Assembly: GCA_037976565.1 (NCBI GenBank)
Contig: CP137668.1
Location: 4,670,261 to 4,734,260, forward strand
Origin: Mesocentrotus franciscanus
Taxonomy: Eukaryota; Echinodermata; Echinoidea; Camarodonta; Strongylocentrotidae
Reading direction: 5' to 3'
Length of the DNA: 64,000 bases
Shown here in pieces: positions 1-14,548 of the stretch. The notes beneath the pieces were generated by a model, which ran no database searches, had not been told where the DNA came from, and saw only the letters and a program-made list of their open reading frames with translations. Position 1 is the stretch's first letter. Each line of letters starts with the position of its first letter. Position numbers and translations under genes: made by a program.

Positions 1-393
1 CACTTTATCGTAACCAGCTGTGTTTGTTGACTTTTTGTCGAACATGCTGCATGCTAGCTAGATGGGGCGCGAGCTTAATAAATGCGCAATAATTCTTCAC
101 TTCCGGCAAGACCTCGCCACAGCGAGTGAATTTCACCGGCAGTATGAAAGCGACAGCGGGGAAAACAGCGGTTTTACCTTTGTTTACATAAGGAAAATTC
201 AATCGGTATTTTCATCGGTGTGACTCCGATAGAACTAGTTTGAAAGGGGTATGAGAGACTATGGGGTATTTCTTGATAGGCCTACAGGTTTGCTGTGTGC
301 AGACTGGTACGCACATTAATGCCATTTCCACCAAGTCTGGTGTCACAAATTGTGGCCTTCTGCACGTAAAAACTGACGGCCCACTCCCTTTAA

Positions 394-925
394 AGTGACT
401 CGGTAACATTGTTGAAGGTTGATGAAAAAACTGTGTAATTTGTGTATGAAATGTTACTCATTATATTCCTTCTACCGTACTAACCCTATAACATGCAATA
501 AATCCTGAAAAAATTCTCAAACCACAAAGATATTCATGATTTTCTTTGAAGGCGTCACTGTGCGACACCCTCTAACAGTAAATTCTCCCAACCATTTTTT
601 GAATTTTCCAACCGTTTTTCCATGAAAATAAGACATAAAATAGGCTTTTAAAAATCTTTCAACCCTTAAATGTTTGAAATGGTATATAGAGCCAATTCAT
701 TGCTTTGTGACGATTTACATTCACCTAAAATTTAATTAAATTATAATAATATACATGTAGTTGGGAGAATTCAGGAATTGATCAGATCAGTTTTTCCCAA
801 TTTTTTATCATAAATAATGGTCTGTTTTCACTGAAACTTTTAGATTATCTTTAATTGTACTTCTAGCATTGAAGTCACTATCTTAGCACCATTTTCTCTT
901 ATCTGAACAATGTTACCAAGTCCCT
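394..925. mobile_element. TTAA-flanked non-autonomous element, family A copy 1
   Basis: TTAA at 390-393 and 926-929 bounds 532 bp. Ends are inverted: AGTGACTCGGTAACATTGTT against reverse complement AGGGACTTGGTAACATTGTT (2 mismatches in 20). A second copy of similar length lies at 28536-29087. No ORF. TTAA duplication is typical of piggyBac and Kolobok superfamilies; the end bases fit neither consensus exactly. Confidence 0.82.
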
Positions 926-1074
926 TTAATTTTGCAAATACACTGTATGAACATTCAAGTATTTAACTCAAAGAAGAACAACATTTATTTTGTCTAAAAA
1001 TTTAGATACCCATACATATTCAGCCAGGTTTAAATGGCATTGATAGCGCGGTCTAGCGTGCGGTGTAAACAGCC

Positions 1075-2660
1075 TCTAATACCCTGTCTATTGATAACGT
1101 ATTCATAATTGTGCTGGTACGGATGACTGAGCAGTATTGTCAAAATCCTCTTGTACCAAGCTTGGGCTGAAGCAATAAATGTGGGTCAAAAGCCATTATG
1201 TGTGTGTTATCTCATTCCACAAACAACTGCTCACTTATTTACATGTACATTGACTATTAGGCAGTTGAAAAGAAAAGGTGTTTTATCAACTCAAACTCAA
1301 GGAAATGCTTATTACAAGCAAAATTTATGATATTCTCTTCGTTATGAAGATTATAATCTTGACTTAATTCGCATCCCTAGTTTAAGCAGGGAGGTGAAAG
1401 AAAGGAGTGGAAACTCTTGTAATTTATTCAAACGCATTTGTGAGTTCTAAAGCGTAACAATGGGATGTGTAACATTCCACTTGGCTTTGAAGTTCCATGC
1501 TCCAAGCCGCTCTTCCACTGCAGGAGATTTCGAAGGCCAGGCACCAGTTTCACATTTATTACAGAATATTAAATTACCGGCAAAATTTCAATGTAAATCA
1601 TAAACTTTATATGGGGATTGTATTGGGGATTGTATTGGGAATAGTGCATCGAACAATTTGTCAAATTTAGTACTCCGCCCTTCCTATAATTTGTGTGCCA
1701 GAGTTGGTAAAAGAAAAATTAGATCCTGACAAAAACTCAATATTTTAGGATAATGCGCTAATTTGTGCATGTTTTAATGTCCCGTTATTTAATCCACGAT
1801 TTACAATCGTCGATAACTTTAAGTTTGCTAATGCACGTTTTCGCGTGTTTTTTGTATTTTTGCAGTTGGAAAAAAGGATGAAATTATACAATTTTATTAG
1901 TTATTAGTTTATACTTGTTCTAATCATTACACATTCAACAATTGATGAGAAATCATTGAAAGGGACAGCGAACAGTTGCTTGGATACCATTTTCTGATGT
2001 AGGAATTCTAAATCCTGATATTTCATGCGCTCTTTTATCTCACCACCTGGTCAACAGTTGCAGATAAGCGCATAACTTTTCGGCGGCTTGGAGCATGGGA
2101 TCAAAGGAGAGCGGCTTGATTTCACTCCTTTCTTTAACCTCCCTGGTTTAAGGTAACCCTTCGCATTGAGTGATACAAAATGGATAAAGTTTATATGGGA
2201 TGTTATCTTTTTTATGAAAGTCAACTGTCAATTTCTTTGATACTAATCATCATGTGTTCTTTCTTGCATTTGGTTTAGTAACCTTTAAGTTTTCATTCGC
2301 TATACGAGACAAACACCTTATTTTCCTTACGCGTGTGAAATGACGCAGCAGGCAAGTGAGCAGAAAGAACTGCGATATCATGCGACAATAACTTAGTATG
2401 CTGTTTAAAATAATCAAAGGTTATCCAATGGATTGAAACAAGGTTTTGCATCATTTTAAACAATGAAGCACTGAAGCATGAGGCATAATTTAACTTTAAA
2501 AGGATTTAAGACCAAAGAAGCACAATGCATATGGCCTGACCCATATTCATTCCATCAGCCCAAACTTGGTACAAGACAAATTTTTTCAACACTTTTTATA
2601 GACCCTGGTGCTCAGTCACCCGTCACAAAAATATTATGAATAGGGTATCATTGGTCATAT
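1075..2660. repeat. Long imperfect inverted repeat (foldback element)
   Basis: Sequence at about 1079-1210 (TGACTGAGCA, TTGTACCAAGCTTGGGCTGA) recurs inverted at about 2520-2655. Inner blocks also pair: TTTAAGCAGGGAGGTGAAAG near 1381 with CCTCCCTGGTTTAAGG near 2137, and CATGCTCCAAGCCGCTC near 1497 inverted near 2085. Arms are diverged and several hundred bp long, with no ORF. Confidence 0.7.
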
Positions 2661-2808
2661 TGGTTATGACTTTTTAATTAGGAGCTACCAAAGTTGGGTA
2701 GACTTTTTATTGATACACACTGTAAAGGGTTGTTAGCTATAGAGCAATTAATATTTCATTCAGCACTATTTCTTCCCAAACAGATATAATGCCCATTAAA
2801 TCCTTTAA

Positions 2809-3570
2809 AGCCCAAGTCCACTCCAAAAATATTTTACTTTCAATAAAAGTAGAAAAATCAGACAAACCAATCAAAAAAAGTTTGAGCAAAATCGGATAAC
2901 TAATAAGAAAGTTATGAATTTTGAAAAAGTATGTAAAACTATGGAACAATGAGAATCACGACACAAATTGCAAGATGGTTATCAGTTTGTGACGTCATGT
3001 CCTCACAACTTATCAATTGCTTTATATAGTTTAATCCCATTAATTTCCATTTTATCCCCAAAACTTGATTTCCCATGCCTTTGCCCAGGTTATATGATTT
3101 GTATATTGCGTGCATGACATTTCCCAAAAACTTTTATGAATTTTGAAGAATTGATACTATTTTCTGAATATTGTATTTCATAATTATTGATTTTTATATA
3201 AATAGTTTATCAAAATTCAATTTTTCATGATTTAACTGGACAAAATTACTCTTTATTTGTGCATCCACACAAAAACATATTACTAACAATCTAACTTGGA
3301 TGCTGGTGTGAAGAAATAAGATTCTTATGGTGAAAATAGGAAATTTATATTATCAATATAAAGAAAATAATTAGTGGATAGTGAGGACCATACGTCACAG
3401 ACTCATGAGTGAGTTGCCAATTTGTGTAGTGATTTTCAAAGTTTTTCATGTCATTAAATATTCATAACTTTCTTATTAGTTATCCGATTTTGCTCAAACT
3501 TTTTTTGATTGGTTTGTCTGATTTTTCTGGTTCTACTGAAAGTAAGTTATTTTTGGAGTGGACTTGGGCT
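2809..3570. mobile_element. TTAA-flanked TIR element, family B
   Basis: TTAA at 2805-2808 and 3571-3574. TIRs of about 110 bp begin AGCCCAAGTCCACTCCAAAA and continue through a conserved GTTTGAGCAAAATCGGATAA block, seen inverted at 3455-3570. The 762 bp interior is AT-rich without an ORF: a deletion-derived MITE. Confidence 0.85.
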
Positions 3571-4877
3571 TTAAACTTTTAAATTCAAGTTGCATGAAGA
3601 TGTTTCTATGATTCAGGTATATAAAACGGTCAGAATCTTAGTTATTTACAATCTCCCCTGCTGCAATACTTTCTTGCACAGCTCAGCAGACTGGTTCATT
3701 CTGATGCATCAGGTAATATTTTTACCTCAATCAACCGATTGATCACAACTGCTCCAGCACAGCCATATGAATTTCGTTTTCAATCAAATTAGTAGGGTAG
3801 GCTCTACTCGTAATTGGTGTTGGATGATACAATATGAGAACTACATGTAAATTTCAAAAAATTGCCTGAGCTATGCATTCAATCTTGTAAAGTCAGTCCA
3901 TCAACAATGAAACATATTGTGAATATGACATTACCAAGCAGGAGGAGGAGGCAGAGGTGGAGGATGGCAAGACGATCAGAGTTGGTTGTCATGGCAATAG
4001 AGATGATAATAATGCGTGGTGTAATGTATGGAGCTCATGGTCTTTAAAAAAAATAGGTTCAACAGTAAGCACGATCGCATACACTGCATTCTCCCCATGT
4101 ATTTCCAATAGTAACTTAATAATACAGGAAGATGAGGGTACATAATTTATGGCTTCCATAGCAGGATTTGTCACAAACAACTGACACAACCTTAAAATTG
4201 TATACAGATATTGACTGGTAGGGTGTGTAATACGACAGTTTTTGGACCACCAAAGGAGGTTAATATTTTCACAAGGGGTTATATATTTTAGGATAGTAGT
4301 AAAATAAATATGTTATATTACATGGCCCTGATAACACTTTGTTATATAAAGTTAAAGGGTAATTGCGATCTTATGCCTTTTTTTTTTATTTCAAGCCGCC
4401 TGGCCTTCTGCATCTAATGCATGCAGCTAAGACAATGCAAAACAATGGGTACTTGCTAGTGCGTACAGGGTTGCTTGGATACGGTACGACGCAAAAATAT
4501 ATACTTATATGACCACTTATTCAATGCGGGCTTCGCAAAATGATCCTCGCAGTCAATATCATGTGACGAGCTAGGGACCAATCACACCTCTGTATCTGTA
4601 AGAACATTACATTGGCTATATGAATAATGACATTATATCGAATGAGGCCCTATCTGTGCAACCACTTTTTAACTAATTCTGAAAGATAACACTTACAACT
4701 GTGAATCAATTGGTTCACAATGTCACTTTTCACACGAACGGCTAAAGTCAATGGTATAAAAAACATGAAAAGACCAAAACAAACAACAATAAGTGACCCT
4801 CCTTTACTTTTTTTTTTTGCTCCCCTGACCCAAGACAAAATGGCAGGATAATACCCCTGACTAACGAGTAGTACTAC

Positions 4878-5042
4878 CTTCTTGCGTTCTCTCATCTTGT
4901 CTCCATCGGTCTTCCTGAACTCCTCTGCAGCAGGCAGCCACATCGTGTCCCACATCCTTGATATCCTCATCTTGATCCAGCGGAACTTCGAGGGCTCCTG
5001 CATCAGATTGAAAAGCCCTTGTTTTTCTAGCCGGATTTCAGC
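4878..5042 (-). CDS. MGAT5: MGAT5 exon AEIR...RERKK
   Basis: 165 nt (55 codons), phase 0 to phase 0. Acceptor CCCTACTCTCCAG, donor AAGAAG|GTAGTA. It reads AEIRLEKQGLFNLMQEPSKF, then RWIKMRISRMWDTMW, and ends with a basic RERKK. The human match is AEIRTDFNILY...FRWMRLRIRRM, before KVLVHLG. The next exon should begin with the strand corresponding to VLVHLGLL; it is not in the remaining 4.9 kb. Confidence 0.93.
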
Positions 5043-5583
5043 CTGGAGAGTAGGGAAGGGGGAGAAGATGGGTGGATTGAAAGAATAGTGCAATCAAAAG
5101 TTCCATACAGAATTTGAGGATCCCAGCATTGGGCACTTTCCATTGAAACTTCTTCATACCTGTTATTCTCATGTCACCTATAGTTTCATAAATAATATGA
5201 CTATCTCACTTCTCCTCTTCACTTCATATTCTGACTTTCTCTTTTTTTTCTCTTCAATTAAATTGATAACATTATGGAATTCCATTGTTATCTCTCTCTC
5301 TCTCTCCCTCTCAAATCTTATGTATTCATTTCTTTTGTCTTCTCCACGCTCTGACCAGTTATCTAGATACATATAGGTCCTGTAACGATACAGCTAATGA
5401 GCTCCATGCTGAAATGTGAGTTAAGCAGTCTCTGTCTCTGTCTCTCTCTTTCTATCTCCATTCTTTTATCTCAAGCCTTTAATACTACCTGATCATGTGA
5501 AAATTAACTTGTCATCAGAATTCGTCATGGCACAGGAGCTATCTAATTCTATCGCACCCTCTCCCTGTCTGCCTCTCTGTCTG

Positions 5584-5619
<36 letters not shown>

Positions 5620-8600
5620 CTTTTATCTGAAACCTTTAATAGTACCCGGTCTAGTGAAAATTGATTTCTCATCAGAGCTCACAGTGGCGCAAGAGCCATC
5701 CTTACTCACTTGCAGAGGTGTCGGACCAAAACCAATGAATACAGAATGAGCCCCTGGGATTGAGACTAGCAATAGAACGTTGGGCCCTCTGTTTTTTTTA
5801 CACCAAGTATTTCTAGCCTGCATCCGAGGCAGAGAGAAAATCCTAACCACCATTTTTCACTTCTGCAAGCCCACTCATGAATACTACATGACGGTTTGGG
5901 GGCAAATGGGCTGTGGAGGCGTGAAAGACAAGTTTCTCCTTTAATATTCATCACCTGTCGGCCATTTTATATGCCTATTAACCCCAACCGAAGGCAAGAT
6001 GCATTTCCATCTTGAATATTAATTCACAGGGTTTTAACCAGAAGAATCTACTATTGGGAAATCAATAATATGAAATCAATATATTCTGACGCTGCATTCC
6101 TGGTTCTACTGCATACCGTAACTATGTCTACTGTATGTTCGTTTATGAATGAATTTGCAGGAGTACCTTTCCAGCTGAAAATGATATGTTTTATTTCCCT
6201 AATACTGTCAGCCATCTTCAGATGATCTGACAATAACACACATACACTGTACATGTATAATATAAAGTTATGGTGTTGTACAGCACATTCAACAATCAAT
6301 CTGATGGCTGACTTACTTGAAGGTGGTGTTTTTTGCCTGATATTCATTTAGTTTATATTAAGAGAGGAAAAAATAACCCTAATCATAATCATAACTTGTT
6401 ATCAAGGTCATCATGTGACATTACTCTGTGAACAATTCGTGCACTCTGATCAGCTGAATGTAAATTAGGTTATCATCACAGAAAATGACATCACAATCGA
6501 TGAAAATAATAATATGCTGTTCTTGTATGATACAGTACTGCATATCCCATTATGATACAACTTCTGTATGTGCTTTCAAAGGACTTTGGTCAGTTAATGT
6601 AGAACTTATCAATACACTATCATAGTATTGCATAAAGGTAAAGACCAGTTTTGGAAACGCCCCTCTCTCAAAAAAATGAAATGGAAGCTCTCATTACCAA
6701 TCATGTGAAAGAATATGTTTTGACTAATACGTGATGATACAAATTTTGCCGGAAAGTCGGAAACCGCCTACTAATTGATATATTTGGTAAATTATTATAT
6801 CTATTGGGACCAAATAGATATCGCGCATGTGGTCGCGTAGTCCCATATACATCTTTCTGTGTACAGTGCTTGTAACTTTACCAAGACTGGGCCAAATTTC
6901 TTATCATTTTGATGATTCCAGAACCTTGCAGTACACACCAATACTTATATGCTAGATGATCAACCTTTTCTGATCGATTCCAACGCGTTTCTTTTACAAT
7001 GCAATCGCATGACCAGAACTGGTCTTTATCTTTAACTTCTACGATGTGGATATATCTACTAAATGATAGAATACAGTACATATTCCCTCAAGAATATTCA
7101 TTTTCAACCAATTTGGTAGACTTTTTGCAATTTGATCTGCCTCCTTCCCTTCAAGTTAACCTTATCACTCTTGATGTGCAAAAAAGAACATTTCAGAGAC
7201 TATTAGATGAGCCATGGACATACCGTACTTACTACTGAATGGTCATTAAGTCAACAACATAAATGGCTTTCCTTTTTGCAGAATGAGAGTCAACTCAACA
7301 GGAAATATTGACACACATCAAAGAGAGATTAGTCTATCTTAAGACGACATATTATTACTAGCTGAATATCTGTAAGGTGTCTATGGCAGTGAGGCCAACC
7401 TCCTCTCAATTTTCACCAAGTGCCCCTAATTAAGAGCCAGAAGGCCATATAACATTGGTTCTTTGAAAAAAAATGCAATATCTGTTTACATATTTTTCAT
7501 AGGTGTCAAGATATATAGTGGTTCATTCACTTGACTCTCAATCCAAGGGTTGATGGTTTGAATCCCAGTCTTTTGGCAAGACATTAATCTACTATTTTCC
7601 ACTCTCCACCCAGGTGTAAATTGGTACCCGATATGAGAGAGCGCTACATATTTGGCCGCCAGCTATGATCAAGGTAATAATGTTAGAGGAGCATCACAGC
7701 GTCACGGACACGTGGGCTATATAAGAAGCCACCATTATTATCATTTATCAATATGTATATGTAGTTGATATGGATGACTGAATCTAGACCAATTCAAACA
7801 AAATAATTCACAATTGATGGAAGCAATAATCAACAGAAACATGGCAAAGATTGATGATATAACCAAAAAACATATTGTACTAAAATCACAGGTGTTCATA
7901 AGGCTTTTTAAAAAGTAATTGTAGAATTGTATCAGTTCTGTAAAATGTTTGATTTGGGACATGCAGTTGATTTTGTAAATGGTGTTTTGGATAAAAGGTA
8001 TTGGGCATATTAAAGTAATTAAAGTATATAATGTGACATGCTTCTGTTTTGCTTTTCATGAAACCCCAAACTATCATGATAAATTAAAGTGATGAGAAAA
8101 GAGAAATCTAATATAAGCTCAGTGTAGCTGTATGAAAGTAATGGAGCTTTGAAGAGATTATCACTGGCATTACAGCCAGACAGCTAGTGCCATGGTGATA
8201 TGTGGGTTTCTTAAGAATAAGTAACAAAATAAAGAGCCCACACTATGCATGTCAATTGAATGTACAGCCAAACACATATGGATGATATTCCAAATGAAGA
8301 GATGTTTTCTCTTTATCAGCAAAATGAAATAACATTGCTTTCCCTATTAAAACATGTGATTTTACATACATTTCAACAAGTTAGCTGTGTCATCATCCTA
8401 ATTCTAAACACTTTTAAATACACTATAATTACAGAAAAAACAGCTACATATAGCAGGTCTTCATAAAATCAACTTTTTATTTTAACCTACATGAATTTCA
8501 GGTTGGATATTAATAGAACACTATTTGTTGTGTAAAGACTAATGGTTTACAAAGTAAAATTAAATGTAATAAATGAAGTGTTGCATGATAAATCGTCTAC

Positions 8601-11600
8601 TGCATGTAATATTTGTAATGCCTCTTCGAACAGTACATGCAGGCGACATATTGAGGGTTACAAAGAGTGCGTTTATCAACTCTTTTCTAGCCTATAATCA
8701 GTGTTTTCAAACGTGATTCAGGCAAATATCATACGTCTTTATATATGTGTATATTGAAATGCCCCAAAAAGTGTGGTTTGATACCCACTATAAGCCAGAA
8801 TCATGTTTTTGAGAAATGATAAATGCAAAGCTGTTTTGAAACGCGTATATATTTCAGACCTTCCCAGGCTAATTTCTGGTTCAGAGAAATAGCGCGCGCC
8901 ATGCGCTGTGTCATGTTGTACAAGCATGCATATGCACTCGTTCATTGTTTACGTTTGTTTACGTATTATGCGATTACGTGCGCTAACTATATTTGAGTGT
9001 ATTGTCATCGCGTGCACATGCTAGCTACGCTTACAACTACAAGAAGATTGACAGCTTATCGCTATCTATTATCGTATGTGACGCCGTTATATAATTATGT
9101 CTGCGAGTTCAAAGGCAAAAGGTTCGACTGGGACCTCGATGAACTCAGGTCTTTGCTGCTCCTGTGGGCAGCACCGGCGGGGGGATCGAAAATTTAAAAA
9201 AGCGTGCCTACTAACTCTCTGCTTTCCGGGTCAAACGGCGCATAGCAGTTGTGCAGAGACAAGGCCTTCATTTCAAATCGTGACAAGTTGATAAACGCGA
9301 CATCCTGCAAATCACGTTCATATGTTGTATTTTTATATATACATGTATGTATAGAACCGCTGTTTCTGAGTAGCAAAAGTTGATAAACGCACCCAAAGTT
9401 ATAACAAACATGGCTTCTATGGTTTCATATCTTTCAGGACATATCAGGGAAAACCTACATGTTATATGTAGTTTGTGAATTTGTATTTTCATCGTTTATA
9501 TGAAATGATAAAATCTTGAACTTTACATCCTGAATGAATAATGGTCCTAATGTACCATGAAGTAAGTTCAGCTTAAAGCACAATCACATATTTCACAGTT
9601 GAATAATGCAGATCTAATCTGAATAGGAACTATGAAAAATCGCTACTCATTTTTGTTCTCATTCCTTAACGATGCAAACATTAATGCACATGGGAGTAGA
9701 GAACATTTATCTCGGGAAAGCTATGGAATAGCACTAGCAATAACAAATTTAAAAAGCAATTAAAAAAAGCAATTAAAAAAAGCAATAAAATTATGAACAG
9801 CTGGCTATGATAAAATCTCACTTTGGCAATAATAATTTGTAAAAGAGTTCCTACATACAACTGTACACAAAGTTCTTTTAAACTTAATGTGAGTGAGAGA
9901 ATACAGCAATTGATTGAAATTCTTCAATAGCATTTCTTAAAAGATACATTTTTCAAGGGCTTTATAATTTTGTTGTTTGAAGAAGCAGGTAACTATATAT
10001 ATCCAAATGTATACTCTAGAAACTATAGCATAAGATTAACAATTATTAAAAAGCCTATCTGCACTAGTTTGGCCAGGAGGGATTAGACCTCCCTGCATGG
10101 TCACTGACAGCTGGTTATCTCATCAAATCAGCTCTCAATTAACATAAGAAAAAGGGGACCATGGGGGACCAATGGTCACCGATTAGGCACTGTTTGCTAT
10201 ATAGAGGGCGCAAGTAGCTATAAGTGGTGCAGTGGGGCTTTAAAAGAGCAGAGGAGTGACGGAATATCAGACTTGACATTGTCTAGCATGACGGATGTAA
10301 CTTTTGTAATGTTAAATCCAGCCAACAAAAAGGATGAGATGCAACATTTTCAAATGCTGTTACTTCTCAGACCTTTTAATGTTTAGTCTAGAGAAAACAA
10401 AAAACACATTTTACAGACTGAACGTTTTCTCTACAAAAGAGAAACATTTAAAAATCATTTTTCGATTGAGCAATTTTCATTTTTTACTAAAGCAAAAACC
10501 TTGAATGCTGTTTGCTCAAAGCTACAAGGACTTAACTCCTTTGAAAATAGTATAAATTAAAGCCCGTTTAGCTTTCAAGAGCTGACCCTTTAACCTTTTA
10601 GCCTCTTCACTAAAGTTAAACATGTCAGTGTCTAAATAGTTAATGCGCTTGTGTAAATTGCACAGGCTTCATATCGATTACAATGCCATTTCACCATTAA
10701 TTATTCACTTTGAAATTGATGGTTCATATGCAAGATACAAACACAACATGGATGAATGATGAAGACAAGGATCCTCAATGCATCTTAAAAGGTCATTCAA
10801 AGACAAATACACTCATACAATTGCACTTTAAAGAGGCAGCAACAGGAGAATAAGATTGATATTAAAGACACATTCCTTAATGTTAAACAAATTCAGTGAT
10901 TTCATGTACATGTAATTTGAGAATTTATGGAACTGTATGATAACGTATCTACAACAAATTTCAGTTCCTGTTCCATTACATATTCTCTTGATGATATCAA
11001 TCATTTCCGTGTTGCAAACTCACTGTGTTTTTTTGTTTCTGCAATTGTTTCCCCTTTTCAAAGAATACCCCCACCTGTGTATCATGGAGTGCACTGCTTG
11101 TGCATAAATGAATAATGATTACATAACTTTCATAAGCATGTATCCAGTATTTTGTCTCCGTGTCTTTTACAATTTGGTCTGTAATGACCTTTATCTGCTC
11201 ATGCTCAGACTCCAACTATGAACTGGCTTATTATTCTAAAAACAATAATTATCGGCAAGACCTCGTTGCCCTTACGGAGATCTAAAAACAATAATTATCG
11301 GCAAGACTTCGTTGCCGATACGGAACTCCTAAATTAATAATTATCGGCAAGACTTCATTGCCCGTACGGAGATCTAAAACAATTAATTATCGGCAAGACT
11401 TCGTTGCCCTTACAGAGATCTAAAAACAATAATTATCGGCAAGACTTCGTTGCCCGTACGGAGATCTAAAAACAATAATTATCGGCAAGACTTCGTTGCC
11501 CTTACGGAGATCTAAAAACAATAATTATCGGCAAGACTTCGTTGCCGATACGGAACTCCTAAATTAATAATTATCGGCAAGACTTCATTGCCCGTACGGA

Positions 11601-14516
11601 GATCTAAAACAATTAATTATCGGCAAGACTTCGTTGCCCTTACAGAGATCTAAAAACAATAATTATCGGCAAGACTTCGTTGCACGGAGATCTAAAAACA
11701 ATAATTATCGGCAAGACTTCGTTGCCCTTACGGAGATCTAAAAACAATAATTATCGGCAAGACTTCGTTGCCGATACGGAACTCCTAAATTAATAATTAT
11801 CGGCAAGACTTCATTGCAGTGAAAATGCATTCTTCATTATGTAAATCATTAGCATACGTATCACCTAATTCGTCAAAGTGACGAATTCAAGTCTAGTTCA
11901 TAGTTGGATAGAGTATGAGTGGGAGATATGATTTCTTATAAAAAAACAAAAATCTAGAAAATGCATATTTCATTTTGACATTTAGATTTGAGGGTCCAAG
12001 GTCAAATATACTGTACATGGTTTCTCTAAAACCATGCATTGTATAGACTAGAAATTGGGCACACTAATAGACCTGAATAAGAGGATTATTTAAAGAAATA
12101 AGGTCAAATAAGGTCAAATCATGCCAATGTTATCTTAACTACTTAGTATGTCACTATTAAAACATGTGTGGCATGCACTTGGAACAGCCCACCTATACTT
12201 GTTATTAACAAGTATTACATGTCTAGTTCTTTTTCTAGTTCTTTTTCTAGTTGTTCTAAAGTCAATGTAAGGCATATAAGGCAATGAAAAAATTGATTAT
12301 TCTTCCATACTTTTATGATATCTCTTTGAAGAGAATCCATTTGATCATTGTGAATGGCATGAACAAATGAAAATACTCTATAAAAAAATCAATTGCTTTT
12401 TTTTTAGAACAATTTCTTGGCTCATTGTTTTCCAATCAATATAATATACATATGATGCATTGATCTATAATCAATTTGAGGCATACGGCAATGAAAACAT
12501 TGATTATTCTTCCATACTTTTATGATATCTCTTTGAAGAGAATCTATTTGATCATTGTGAATGGCATGATCAAATGAAAATACTCTATACATATATCAAA
12601 TGCTCATTTGTTTAGCACAATTTCTTGGCTCATTGTTTTCCAATCAATATAATATACAAATGATGTATGCTTACGAGTTCATTGTATGATCTACCCACAC
12701 TCGAGTTGAGGGTGCATTTATCATACAAAGCCGTCATGCTGAGCACATAAAGGTACCTACCTTATACAGCCTCTCAACGGGAACGGATAGATTGCATATT
12801 GAATGAATGAACACATGCATCATTTGTTTTACACACCTAAACTCCTAGATCTTTGTTCTTTGATGTGAAAAGCAGTCATTTTTAAGATTGCTTCATGTCA
12901 TTGCTGTGGCAAATAAACCCCAAAATTAAGCTGGCAATTCTTTCCCGCACTTATTAAACAATTTTGTATTTTTTCCACAACTTGAACTGAAGACTAACAG
13001 AGAGATAACCACAAATTAACTGTTTTTTCCCCTTTCTTATTCATCCTCATGAATAAAAGATAAGGCCTGGAGCAGCTAGGCAGTCCTCGGGAAGAAAAAA
13101 ATAAGCTTGACAACGAAAATTCATCAACGTCAGCTCAATATTATCATTTGGAGAAAGATATCTAAATTATTTATAGGGATATTTTCAAAAGTGATTTATT
13201 GCATTGATTCTTGTGAGAAACAAAAAGTTATAGGGTGATATTTTCAATCAAAATCAAAATTGCCGGGTGACAAAAATTGCATCCCCAAAATGTCTATGTC
13301 TAAATGTCTACATGTGCATTAACTACAGCATGGCAACAGATTCCTCAGTCTTTCTTTTATTGAATTCAAATTCGGAGGGAGTGGGGATAGCATACCGGTA
13401 CATGATATCAGCAAACGGATAATAAAAAAGTCTCCAGCAATCGATAGGTCTTTTAACTCAGTATTTGGTAATAAAGGCAGGTTTGGCAAATGCTACTTCA
13501 GTTAATGAACAACTGCAAGCTAACATTCATTCTTAAAGCCAATTAGTATTCTGTGTAATTTTTAATTTTTTTTTAATATGAAAAATATGTCCCATTGGTT
13601 GAAGTACATATATATGTATAATGTGTTTCAATTTTTACTCCTGATCATAAATGTCTTGATATCTAACAGAGTGATTGGCTTAGTAAACAGAACCTCTTTG
13701 TTAATAATTACAAACAGTAAGTAGAAATACAATAGTTATTTTATCATCAACAGAATGTATCAATGGTTTTATTATTCATTTTTATCATCCATATAATTCA
13801 TTTTTATCAAGTTTTTCCTCTTCTTGTGAACTACATGTACATATGTCTGAGCCTTTTAATTACATGTACATGTACAGTATGTATAAGCCTTTTAATTACA
13901 TGTACATGTATGTATGAGCCTTTTAATTACATGTACATGTATGTATGAGCCTTTTAATTACATGTACATGTATGTATGAGCCTTTTAATTACATGTACAT
14001 GTATGTATGAGCCTTTTAATTACATGTACATGTATGTATGAGCCTTTTAATTACATGTGAGCGAAACAAGAATGCTTGTCAAACGTACATTGGATGGGGA
14101 AAAAAAAAAAAAAATGAAGTGAAATTAACTCAGTACATGAAACTCTCGATTACGATAGAAGTTACAGATTGACTCCCTATACCGGGGTAATATATTTTGT
14201 ATAAAGTGGATGTTAAATCTACTACCCAAAGTTTAAATAGATCAAACAGTTTTACAGTCAACAAAGTTCATATTCACAACTTAAAACCAATATTGGGATG
14301 AACTGATCATTCTCCCTAGACTAGTTTCAAGCCTTTCATTTTCTCAAACCTATTCACAGACAAACAGTATGCAATCTTCTTACCTTATCAGAATCCTGCA
14401 GATTTAAATTTGAAGAAATATTATCTCTGCCCTTTACTCTTGGGCACCAGTTTTCCACCTGTGACAAGAAAAATAAATTGAATAAGGGAAGAATAGGACA
14501 CTGTATGAATGTCTTC

Positions 14517-14548
<32 letters not shown>

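Larger units (their letters stand above)
1..4877. other. MGAT5 intron sequence: repeats only
   Basis: No MGAT5 exon or other gene is recognised. The stretch contains a TTAA-flanked repeat (394-925), a long imperfect inverted repeat (about 1075-2660) and a second TTAA-flanked TIR element (2809-3570). For 3571-4877 nothing is identified. Confidence 0.6.
5043..14383. other. 9.3 kb MGAT5 intron
   Basis: No gene is recognised. It holds a CT-rich duplicated block (5440-5705), a short TIR element (6633-7034), a tRNA-derived SINE (7535-7745), a CpG-richer inverted-repeat element (about 8640-9420), a higher-order tandem repeat (11211-11906), a 200-bp tandem duplication (12269-12666) and a 31-bp minisatellite (13845-14057). 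Confidence 0.7.

Noticed and set aside
4650..4877. Continuation of the MGAT5 open frame past the donor at 4878
   Set aside because: Beyond AAGAAG|GTAGTA the frame no longer resembles MGAT5 and matches intron sequence.
11235..11815. Regular repeats that could suggest a CRISPR array
   Set aside because: Units of about 46 bp are head to tail with no unique spacers, in a eukaryotic intron; it is a satellite-like tandem repeat.
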